The notes under the pieces: model-generated
Told to the model about the DNA's origin: nothing
Databases searched by the model: none
Seen by the model: only the letters and a program-made list of their open reading frames with translations
Origin: Flavobacterium defluvii
GTDB taxonomy: Bacteria > Bacteroidota > Bacteroidia > Flavobacteriales > Flavobacteriaceae
Direction of reading: 5' to 3'
Length of the DNA: 64,000 bases
Assembly: GCF_900129555.1 (NCBI RefSeq)
Contig: NZ_FQWC01000008.1
Location: 186,001-250,000, forward strand
Shown: piece by piece, positions 42,246-49,822 of the stretch
Numbering within the stretch: the stretch's first letter is position 1
How the letters are laid out: each line of letters opens with the position of its first letter
Program-made: the position numbers and the translations under genes

Positions 42246-42785
42246 ATGAAAAATATACCTCAAAAAGTTAGAAGTAAAAAAATAAGTTCAAGAGTAGATT
42301 TAACTGCAATGGTTAGCGTTTCTTTTTTGTTGATTATATTTTTTATGCTGGTTGGTGAATTGGCTAAACCTAAGGTTATGGATTTGAGTTTACCTGCTAA
42401 AGATTACAATAATGAATCACATATTATAGGCTGTTACCTTCATCACGATGAAAATCGCATTTTAACGCTTTTACTTGATGATAAGAATAAGATAATTACA
42501 TATTCTGGATTATTATATAATCCAAAAAACGGCCCCAAAGAAATATTATATGGCAAAAACGGAATTAGGAAAGAATTATTCGTAAGGAACAAAAAAACTT
42601 TAGAATATTCAGCTCAAAGAGGAAAACCAGGAAGAGGAATTACAGTAATTATCAAACCAAGTAAAAAATCTAATTTCAAAAATTTAGTTGACATTTTAGA
42701 TGAAATGGCGATTGCTAAAATTGATACTTATGCAATTGTAAATGATTTTTCTCCGGAAGAATCAGAATTATTGGCTTCAAAATAA
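42246..42785 (+). CDS. ExbD/TolR-like protein, copy 1 (Asp replaced by Ser)
   Basis: A 179-residue protein with one N-terminal membrane helix (VDLTAMVSVSFLLIIFFMLVGEL, about 17-39) and a periplasmic domain (about 60-175) that fits ExbD/TolR. The proton-carrying Asp in the helix of ExbD (Asp25 in E. coli) is Ser24 here, and the TP of the preceding TPxxD motif is TA. No ExbB or TonB gene is adjacent. Start ATG 42246 is chosen over a TTG three codons earlier. A second copy follows 26 bases downstream. Confidence 0.75.
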   Translation: MKNIPQKVRSKKISSRVDLTAMVSVSFLLIIFFMLVGELAKPKVMDLSLPAKDYNNESHIIGCYLHHDENRILTLLLDDKNKIITYSGLLYNPKNGPKEILYGKNGIRKELFVRNKKTLEYSAQRGKPGRGITVIIKPSKKSNFKNLVDILDEMAIAKIDTYAIVNDFSPEESELLASK

Positions 42786-42811
42786 CTCTTTCTGTATTAA
42801 AAATAAAACTT

Positions 42812-43339
42812 ATGAAAAATCTGCCTCAAAAAGTTAGAAGTAAAAAATTAATCTCCAAAGTTGATTTAACTGCTATGGTTAGTATATCTTTTTTGCTAAT
42901 TATATTTTTTATGGTTGTTGGGGAATTATCGAAACCAAAACTTATGGAACTATATTCTGGAAGAGGAGGTTGCGGTCCTGAGCCTGAATGTAATAAACCT
43001 GATGAAAATATTGTTTTAACTTTATTACTTGATAAAAACGACAAAATAATAACCTACCATGGCTTACTAGCATTTCCTATACAAGCCCCTAAAGAAGTTA
43101 ACTATCAGAAAAATGGAATACGAAAAGAGCTAATAGAGAAAAATAAAATGGTTTTAGAATATTCGGCAAGACTTGGCAAACCAGGAAGAGGAGTTACAGT
43201 GATTATAAAACCAACAGAAAAATCTAATTATGGAAATCTTGTTGATATATTAGATGAGATAAAAATAGCTAATATAACCTCTTATGCAATTGTCCCTCAG
43301 TTTACACCCGAAGAATCCAAATTATTAGCTTCGAATTAA
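42812..43339 (+). CDS. ExbD/TolR-like protein, copy 2 (Asp replaced by Ser)
   Basis: A 175-residue paralogue of the upstream protein. The helix VDLTAMVSISFLLIIFFMVVGEL again has Ser24 where ExbD has its essential Asp. After the helix it differs more, with a Gly/Cys insert (GRGGCGPEPEC). The C-terminal half is conserved (LEYSARLGKPGRGVTVIIKP, NLVDILDEIKIANITSYAIV, FTPEESKLLAS). Tandem duplication is clear. Both copies end before the terminator at 43420 and are convergent with the S74 gene. Without the Asp, proton-driven work as in TonB systems is doubtful; a structural role is possible. Confidence 0.75.
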   Translation: MKNLPQKVRSKKLISKVDLTAMVSISFLLIIFFMVVGELSKPKLMELYSGRGGCGPEPECNKPDENIVLTLLLDKNDKIITYHGLLAFPIQAPKEVNYQKNGIRKELIEKNKMVLEYSARLGKPGRGVTVIIKPTEKSNYGNLVDILDEIKIANITSYAIVPQFTPEESKLLASN

Positions 43340-43419
43340 AAAATTTTCAGAATTCTTTCAGCTCACAAACTTGAAAATTGAAACAAAGAAGAACCTGAAA
43401 CAAAAAAACATAAAAAAAG

Positions 43420-43473
43420 TCCCACATTTCTGTGGGACTTTCTATTTATAAAAACTTAAGAATTTTTTCTCAG
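43420..43473. repeat. Copy 1 of a terminator direct repeat, also a terminator
   Basis: It begins TCCCACATTTCTGTGGGACT, a hairpin with a 9-bp stem AGTCCCACA/TGTGGGACT, followed by TTCTATTTATAAAAA and a piece (AAGAATTTTTTCTCAG) matching the end of rpsA. The first 35 bases are identical to 47606-47640. It also serves as a terminator for the ExbD-like and S74 genes. Confidence 0.8.
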
Positions 43474-43563
43474 TGACAAACTTTAAATTTAAAATTTTAA
43501 TAAGGAATTCAATTCTCCTTTTCTTTTTTAAATTCTATACTATTTGGAATTTACTATAATTAA

Positions 43564-46500
43564 TTATTTATCTAATAATGTTTCTAATCGTTTTAATCTA
43601 GTTTCTAAATCACTGATTTTTTTATATTGATCTTCAATAATATCTTGTTGTTCTTGAACTGCTTTTACTAGGGGTACAACAAAAGCTGCATAATTTAAGC
43701 TATAAAAATCTCCTGTATTAGCTGGTTTAGAAACACCACTAAATTCATAATTTAAACTATTTGCCACAGCTTCAACTTCCTGAGCAATAAAACCAGATTT
43801 CAGATCTGTAGTTTCATTCTTCATGTAATAGGTCACTGGACGTAATTTGGTTATAAAATTTAAACCGAAAGGGCTATTGTTTATATCTTTCTTAAGACGT
43901 TTGTCTGAGCTAGTCAAAAATGCACTAGCTGTCATAGAGCCACTTGTATATACACCAGTTACTTGATTATTTCCTAACTGAATAGTATTACTGCCTTTAC
44001 CCACCGCATTATTTCCTATCACAATTTGATTAGTATCACCAAGTGCAGCTGTTCTTGTATCGACACCAATAAAAATAGAATTATCTACCAAAGATGCAAG
44101 AGCGCCACCAGATGCTCCAACGTGTGTTCCGCTATCTGTACCGATTGCAATATTATTATTTCCAACATCAGAAAATCTTAATGCATTAGTTCCAAATGCA
44201 ATGTTACCGCTGCCGGTTCTGTTTGTATTTGTTGCATAATTTCCAACTCCTATATTGTCATTTCCAGAAACATTACTATTCATTGTATTTATACCAATGC
44301 CAATATTTGCAGAACCTGAACCATTATTAAATAAAACTTTTGTTCCTATTGCTGTATTTTGCTGTCCATTTGTATTAAAAGCCAGAGCTCCATAACCAAT
44401 TGCTGTATTCCATTGTCCAGTAGTATTACTCTTAAGCGCATCTGCCCCAACAGCAGTATTTAATGAGCCAGTAGTATTAACTCTCAAAGCATTAGAACCA
44501 AATGCCGCATTATTAATACCTGTAGATGATGGATTTAAGGCATTAACTCCAAACGAATTATTATCTACACTCAATAAACCACTTCGAACATTATAACGTT
44601 TAAAAACTAAATCATTATCATCTCGAGTTCCAATGAAATTTATGCTTGCATTTGTACCTAAATTACCTCTAATATCCCATTTTTGCTTTAATTCAGTAGC
44701 TAAATCTTCAATAGCCCCTTGCACATTTGTAGAAGGTACGGCAATTGTTGTTGCAGAAGCTACAATAGGCACACTAGGTGTCAATAATGCAGTTTCAACT
44801 GGGGAGTTTATAACATATGGAGTTCCCGTTTTTCCATTACCAGTTACTGTAACATTCGTTCCAGCGGTTACCAAAGATTTTAGTTCAGTTAAATCAAGAG
44901 GAGTGGTAGTTCCATTTTCGCTACTATAACTTAATGTGCTAGTTTTTGGTTCGTAAGACAGAGATGTTAAAGTTTCCTGAATGTCAACTGAATTTCCTGC
45001 TTCATTAGAATACCTTGCTATTACATTTCCAGTCGAAACAAGAGGAGTAATTGTTGTAGCAGTCTCTCTTATATCTACTGGTGTGTCTCCAGTTTCATTA
45101 GCATACTGTGCTATAATATTTCCAGTAGTAACAACAGGAGTAATTGTCGTAACGGTTTCATTTGCTGTAATTGCTGCTTTATCAATAAAACTTCCGCCGT
45201 CGGTTCCCACTGCAATTAAATTCCCAGCATTAGAGCTTATAACTTTTGAAGACGAAACTGTTCCTGCTTCATTTGTATAAGTGATGTCTCCTGTAGCTGG
45301 ATTTTGAGAGTGTGTCGTTATTGTTTCCTGAATGTCAACTGAATTTCCTGCTTCATTAGAATAGCTTGCGATTACATTTCCGGTCGCAACAAGAGGAGTA
45401 ATTGTTGTAGCAGTCTCTCTTATATCTACTGGTGTGTCTCCAGTTTCATTAGCATACTGTGCTATAATATTTCCAGTAGTAACAACAGGAGTAATTGTTG
45501 TAACGGTTTCATTTGCTGTAATTGCTGCTTTATCAATAAAACTTCCGCCGTCGGTTCCCACTGCAATTAAATTCCCAGCATTAGAGCTTATAACTTTTGA
45601 AGACGAAACTGTTCCTGCTTCATTTGTATAAGTGATATCTCCTGTAGCTGGATTTTGAGAGTGTGTCGTTATTGTTTCCTGAATGTCAACTGAATTTCCT
45701 GCTTCATTAGAATACCTTGCGATTACATTTCCGGTCGCAACAACAGGAGTAATTGTTGTAGCAGTCTCTCTTATATCTACTGGTGTGTCTCCAGTTTCAT
45801 TAGCATACTTTGCTATTACATTTCCAGTAGTAACAACAGGAGTAATTGTCGTAACGGTTTCATTTGCTGTAATTGCTGCTTTATCAATAAAACTTCCGCC
45901 GTCGGTTCCCACTGCAATTAAATTCCCAGCATTAGCGCTTATAACTTTTGAAGACGAAACTGTTCCTGCTTCATTTGTATAAGTGATATCTCCTGTAGCT
46001 GGATTTTGAGAGTGTGTCGTTATTGTTTCCTGAATGTCAACTGAATTTCCTGCTTCATTAGAATAGTTTGCTATTACATTTCCAGTAGTAACAACAGGAG
46101 TAATTGTCGTAACGGTTTCATTTGCTGTAATTGCCGCTTTATCAATAAAACTTCCGCCGTCGGTTCCCACTGCAATTAAATTCCCAGCATTAGAGCTTAT
46201 AACTTTTGAAGACGTAACTGTTCCTGCTTCATTTGTATAAGTGATATCTCCTGTAGCTGGATTTTGAGAGTGTGTCGTTATTGTTTCCTGAATGTCAACT
46301 GAATTTCCTGCTTCATTAGAATAGTTTGCGATTACATTTCCAGTGGTTACAGCAGGAGTAATTGTTGTAATCGTTTCTAAACCTTTTACTAGATTAGACA
46401 AATTAATTACAGTCGAAACTCTATTTTCTGGATTATAAGTAAGCGTTTGAGCTACAGAATCGTATATCAAGCTAGTCTGCGTCTCAGTTCCCTGAACTAA

Positions 46501-47169
46501 ATTTAATAAGTTCACAACAGTCGGAACTCCGTTTTCTGGAGTATATGTAAGTGTATTTCCCGCAGCATCATAAACCAGACTGGTCAAGGTCTCTTTATTT
46601 TTGATGATGTTTGTCAGCTCGGTTACAACTGCTGGATTATTAAATATAGCAGGGGCATTATTTGTTACATCGCCCACTACGTCGATTACCGTTGCAGTAT
46701 TGTTTTCACTGGTGTAGGTATGTTTACCATCGGCAGCGTTAACCAAAGTCGTAATGGTCTCATTATTTTTTACTAAATCCTTGAAATTAATTATTTGCTG
46801 ATTTCCGTTTTGATCGATATACGAAAATGTGTTTGAAACAGGATTAAATATAACTGTTCCTTCAGCAATTGAGGCATCAGAAGAAATTAATATTCTGTTC
46901 CATTTATTATTTAACCAATAATAATAACCAGGTTTAAGATCGATAGAAGTTGCTGTATTAAATACAAACAAACTGTTTACATTCCCCCCTACAATTGTTC
47001 TTGCGTCTGTCAAACTTGTTAATGCAACTCTTGGAAACAAAACTCCTTTATCAGCTGCATAAATCTCTAATTGCGTTGAAGGATTAGCCTCTTTTTTCCC
47101 TATAACCACTTGTGAATAAGCTGAATAAAAACCTAAAACAAAAAGTATTGGAAGAAATTTATTTTTCAT
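43564..47169 (-). CDS. Repeat-rich surface protein with YadA-like head and S74 chaperone domain
   Basis: A 1201-residue protein. A signal peptide (1-19, ending YSAYSQ) is followed by a beta-rich start and then long repeats (about residues 260-740; ETITTHSQNPATGDITYTN and KAAITANETVTTITPV recur). A YadA-like head (roughly 870-1060; NTAVGADALKSNTTGQWNTAIG) follows. The C-terminal domain (SDKRLKKDINNSPFGLNFIT … IAQEV) is a Peptidase S74 self-cleaving chaperone, ending in a trimer-forming coiled coil (DLETRLKRLETLLDK). This predicts a trimeric, self-processed fibre on the cell surface. No type IX C-terminal signal is seen. No phage genes surround it, so it is likely a cellular adhesin. Confidence 0.8.
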   Translation of the reverse strand: MKNKFLPILFVLGFYSAYSQVVIGKKEANPSTQLEIYAADKGVLFPRVALTSLTDARTIVGGNVNSLFVFNTATSIDLKPGYYYWLNNKWNRILISSDASIAEGTVIFNPVSNTFSYIDQNGNQQIINFKDLVKNNETITTLVNAADGKHTYTSENNTATVIDVVGDVTNNAPAIFNNPAVVTELTNIIKNKETLTSLVYDAAGNTLTYTPENGVPTVVNLLNLVQGTETQTSLIYDSVAQTLTYNPENRVSTVINLSNLVKGLETITTITPAVTTGNVIANYSNEAGNSVDIQETITTHSQNPATGDITYTNEAGTVTSSKVISSNAGNLIAVGTDGGSFIDKAAITANETVTTITPVVTTGNVIANYSNEAGNSVDIQETITTHSQNPATGDITYTNEAGTVSSSKVISANAGNLIAVGTDGGSFIDKAAITANETVTTITPVVTTGNVIAKYANETGDTPVDIRETATTITPVVATGNVIARYSNEAGNSVDIQETITTHSQNPATGDITYTNEAGTVSSSKVISSNAGNLIAVGTDGGSFIDKAAITANETVTTITPVVTTGNIIAQYANETGDTPVDIRETATTITPLVATGNVIASYSNEAGNSVDIQETITTHSQNPATGDITYTNEAGTVSSSKVISSNAGNLIAVGTDGGSFIDKAAITANETVTTITPVVTTGNIIAQYANETGDTPVDIRETATTITPLVSTGNVIARYSNEAGNSVDIQETLTSLSYEPKTSTLSYSSENGTTTPLDLTELKSLVTAGTNVTVTGNGKTGTPYVINSPVETALLTPSVPIVASATTIAVPSTNVQGAIEDLATELKQKWDIRGNLGTNASINFIGTRDDNDLVFKRYNVRSGLLSVDNNSFGVNALNPSSTGINNAAFGSNALRVNTTGSLNTAVGADALKSNTTGQWNTAIGYGALAFNTNGQQNTAIGTKVLFNNGSGSANIGIGINTMNSNVSGNDNIGVGNYATNTNRTGSGNIAFGTNALRFSDVGNNNIAIGTDSGTHVGASGGALASLVDNSIFIGVDTRTAALGDTNQIVIGNNAVGKGSNTIQLGNNQVTGVYTSGSMTASAFLTSSDKRLKKDINNSPFGLNFITKLRPVTYYMKNETTDLKSGFIAQEVEAVANSLNYEFSGVSKPANTGDFYSLNYAAFVVPLVKAVQEQQDIIEDQYKKISDLETRLKRLETLLDK
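44973..46374. repeat. 351-bp coding tandem repeat array
   Basis: The phrase TTTCCTGAATGTCAACTG recurs at 44973, 45324, 45675 and 46026, exactly 351 bp apart (117 codons), and again at 46284, 258 bp later. The last unit lacks 93 bp (31 codons). Units are nearly identical, with only a few substitutions seen by eye, which indicates recent expansion by recombination. Confidence 0.9.
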
Positions 47170-47649
47170 TTTTCATTTTAATTAACATTAATAAAAATCA
47201 GGATGTTTTTACAAATAATCATTTTTACTTGATTCATTAATTATTTTAAGATTTATAATTAATAAATTATGAATACAAATTTCCTTCTAATTAAATATTG
47301 TTATAACTCATAAAAGTTTTTATTTTAACATTCTAGGACATGTAGAAGTAATTCTTCTTATAAAAATATCCAAGTTTAAAAAGTAATATTTCAAAATAAA
47401 TATCTGAATTCAATGAGTTTAACAATCCAAAATACTTTTTGTTATTTAGCTTTTTTTGCTAAATCCAAATTAACTACCTATTTGATTTACATAAAAAAAT
47501 CTTACTATAAGAGAAGCTTAAATTTAACTTCTTAAATTCTTGTGTGTAATAAGTTTGTATTTTGCCAATACCCAGAACTTTAAGATCAGGTACAAACAAA
47601 AAAAATCCCACATTTCTGTGGGACTTTCTATTTATAAAAAATCTAAGAA
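47170..47649. other. AT-rich intergenic region (480 bp)
   Basis: Between the S74 gene and the rpsA end. It carries the rpsA terminator (47606-47628) near its right end and a short hairpin (TTAGC…GCTAA, about 47446-47463). No convincing TAnnTTTG promoter for the S74 gene and no open frame of note were found. Confidence 0.5.
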
Positions 47650-47663
47650 TTATTTTTTCTCAG
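47606..47663. repeat. Copy 2 of the terminator direct repeat (rpsA terminator)
   Basis: Identical to 43420-43454 over 35 bases, then diverging only by small gaps. This copy is the true rpsA end: the hairpin TCCCACATTTCTGTGGGA acts as its terminator on the minus strand and the right part lies in the last rpsA codons. Confidence 0.8.
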
Positions 47664-49425
47664 TTTTTTCCATTTTAGCTTTAAGAGCAGCTAATACATC
47701 ATTGTTGTCACCTAAAGTCGCAGCTGGTGCGTTTGTAGATGCAGATGCAGTAGTTTCAGCAGCAGCTTTCACGTTTTTCTCTTCTTCTTCACGGAAGATA
47801 GCAGTGTGAGAAGCAACTACTCTTTTGAATTCTTTGTTGAATTCAATTACTTTGAAATCAGCTGTATCACCTTTTTTCAATTTCTTTCCGTCTTCTTTTT
47901 CAAGGTGACGAGTAGGAATGAAAGCAACGATATCATCTCCGAATTCTACAGTAGCTCCTTTGTCAACGATTTCAGAAATTTCACCATTGTGGATAGTTCC
48001 TACAGCGAAAGAATCTTCGTATTGATCCCAAGGATTAGCAGTAGTTTGTTTGTGGCCTAAAGATAATTTACGTCCTTCAACATCTAATTCTAATACAACA
48101 ACATCAAGTTTTTCACCAACGTTTACAAATTCAGATGGGTGTTTAATTTTCTTAGTCCAAGAAAGGTCAGAAATGTAGATTAATCCATCAATTCCTTCTT
48201 CTAATTCTACGAAAATACCAAAGTTTGTAAAGTTTCTAACGATACCTGTATGTTTAGAACCTACTGGGTATTTAGCTGTAATGTCAGTCCATGGATCTTG
48301 AGTTAATTGTTTGATACCTAACGACATCTTACGATCATCTCTGTCAAGAGTTAAGATAACTGCTTCAACAACATCTCCAACTTTCACGAAGTCCTGAGCA
48401 GAACGTAAGTGAGTTGACCATGACATTTCAGAAACGTGGATCAAACCTTCAACACCTTCAGCAACTTCGATAAATGCACCGTAATCAGCGATTACAACTA
48501 CTTTACCTTTTACTTTATCACCAATTGTTAAGTTAGCATCTAAAGCATCCCATGGGTGAGCGTTTAATTGTTTTAATCCTAATTGAATTCTTGTTTTCTC
48601 ATCATCGAAATCAAGGATTACAACGTTTAATTTTTGGTCTAATTCAAGAACTTCACTTGGGTGGTTGATTCTGCTCCAAGAAAGGTCAGTAATGTGAATT
48701 AATCCGTCTACACCACCTAAGTCAATGAACACACCATAAGAAGTAATGTTTTTAACAACACCTTCTAATACTTGTCCTTTTTGTAATTGACCGATGATTT
48801 CTTTTTTCTGTACTTCAATATCAGCCTCGATAAGCGCTTTATGAGATACAACTACGTTTTTGAATTCGTGGTTGATTTTTACCACTTTGAATTCCATCAT
48901 TTTGTTTACATATACATCGTAGTCTCTAATTGGCTTAACGTCAATTTGAGATCCTGGTAAGAACGCCTCGATACCGAATACGTCAACAATCATACCTCCT
49001 TTAGTTCTACATTTAACAAAACCGTTAACGATTTCTCCAGTTTCATTAGCTGCAATAACTCTATCCCAAGATTTGATAGTACGTGCTTTTCTGTGAGATA
49101 ATACTAATTGACCTGTTTTATCCTCACGGATGTCGATTAATACTTCTACTTTGTCACCTACTTTTAAATTTGGGTTGTAACGAAATTCGTTTAAAGAAAT
49201 AACACCTTCAGATTTAGCATTGATATCAACGATAACGTCTCTATCTGTAATTCTAACTACAACTCCTTCAACTACTTCTTCTTGATCTGTAGCAATGAAA
49301 GTTTTTGATACTAGTTCTTCAAACTCTTGTAAGTTTTTTTCATCTACTGCATCGATTCCTTCTTGGAAGTTGTGCCAGTTAAAATTTGCTAAAAACTCTT
49401 CTTGTGATTTTGTTTGTTCAGACAT
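47650..49425 (-). CDS. rpsA: 30S ribosomal protein S1
   Basis: A 591-residue RNA-binding protein with six S1 domains in series. Examples are VVEGVVVRITDRDVIVDINAKSEGVISLNE near 50, EGVVKNITSYGVFIDLGGVDGLIHITDLSW near 225 and TGIVRNFTNFGIFVELEEGIDGLIYISDLSW near 400. The N-terminal 50 residues bind the ribosome and the C-terminal tail is low complexity (ETTASASTNAPAATLGD). Essential for translation initiation on many mRNAs; important in this phylum, which rarely uses Shine-Dalgarno pairing. Expressed from a consensus promoter with a structured leader of about 115 bases. Confidence 0.95.
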   Translation of the reverse strand: MSEQTKSQEEFLANFNWHNFQEGIDAVDEKNLQEFEELVSKTFIATDQEEVVEGVVVRITDRDVIVDINAKSEGVISLNEFRYNPNLKVGDKVEVLIDIREDKTGQLVLSHRKARTIKSWDRVIAANETGEIVNGFVKCRTKGGMIVDVFGIEAFLPGSQIDVKPIRDYDVYVNKMMEFKVVKINHEFKNVVVSHKALIEADIEVQKKEIIGQLQKGQVLEGVVKNITSYGVFIDLGGVDGLIHITDLSWSRINHPSEVLELDQKLNVVILDFDDEKTRIQLGLKQLNAHPWDALDANLTIGDKVKGKVVVIADYGAFIEVAEGVEGLIHVSEMSWSTHLRSAQDFVKVGDVVEAVILTLDRDDRKMSLGIKQLTQDPWTDITAKYPVGSKHTGIVRNFTNFGIFVELEEGIDGLIYISDLSWTKKIKHPSEFVNVGEKLDVVVLELDVEGRKLSLGHKQTTANPWDQYEDSFAVGTIHNGEISEIVDKGATVEFGDDIVAFIPTRHLEKEDGKKLKKGDTADFKVIEFNKEFKRVVASHTAIFREEEEKNVKAAAETTASASTNAPAATLGDNNDVLAALKAKMEKTEKK

Positions 49426-49540
49426 GCTGATAAAAAAATTTGTATTCTGTTTTTCTCGAGTTTCTCTATGCGATAGAAAATACAGAAGTTGTTTTACATA
49501 AATGGTTGATACCTAAAGGAAACTCTTCTCTGCCAAAAGG
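49426..49540 (-). promoter_or_regulatory. Structured 5' leader of rpsA
   Basis: The untranslated leader is unusually long. It can form a stem between TTCTGTTTTTCT (49445-49456) and AGAAAATACAGAA (49475-49487), with a smaller hairpin inside. In other bacteria S1 represses its own translation through the leader, so this is a candidate for the same control (inference). Confidence 0.4.
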
Positions 49541-49544
49541 TCTG

Positions 49545-49574
49545 CAAAATTACTACAAATATTTGGATTTACAA
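49545..49574 (-). promoter_or_regulatory. Consensus promoter of rpsA
   Basis: The minus strand reads TTG (49572-49574), a 19-base spacer and TAATTTTG (49545-49552), an exact Bacteroidota promoter. Confidence 0.75.
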
Positions 49575-49640
49575 AATATTTCCAGATTGATTATCAGTTG
49601 ATTATTAAGAAGCAGAAAAAATTATGGTTTTTAAGACGTT

Positions 49641-49712
49641 TAGTCCCGCTATCCGTTGCAATCTTTTGTACCGAACCCCGGTACAAAAGGATTTTCACTT
49701 CTATCGGGGCTA
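49641..49712. repeat. REP-like hairpin element
   Basis: Outer arms TAGTCCCGCTA and TATCGGGGCTA pair imperfectly and surround a perfect 11-bp inner stem (CTTTTGTACCG, 49663-49673, with 49679-49689). The layout looks like a dispersed extragenic palindrome. It lies in the 397-bp non-coding gap (49426-49822) between rpsA and the KAP gene; the rest of that gap holds the rpsA leader, its promoter and the terminator below. Confidence 0.6.
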
Positions 49713-49769
49713 GATTAGAAAGTTTTGTTTTCATAAGAACCTTGAAAAGCGAAATCCAACAGGATTTAA

Positions 49770-49790
49770 AAACCCGTCGGGTTTACTATG
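49770..49790 (-). terminator. Probable terminator of the KAP NTPase gene
   Basis: The palindrome AAACCCGTCGGGTTT (49770-49784) is followed on the minus strand by TTTAAA. Part of a longer imperfect hairpin from 49752. Confidence 0.5.
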
Positions 49791-49822
49791 TAGAAATTAT
49801 TACAACAACTTCTTTTTTAGAA

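Noticed and set aside
44633..45982. Several open frames on the plus strand opposite the repeat protein, some nearly identical to each other
   Set aside because: They repeat with the same 351-bp period because they mirror the coding repeats; they have no start context or family.
43564..47169. S74 domain as sign of a prophage
   Set aside because: No capsid, terminase, tail or integrase genes nearby; the protein has a signal peptide and adhesin-like head.
47540..47809. Plus-strand open frame overlapping the rpsA end
   Set aside because: It crosses the rpsA terminator and lies opposite rpsA codons.
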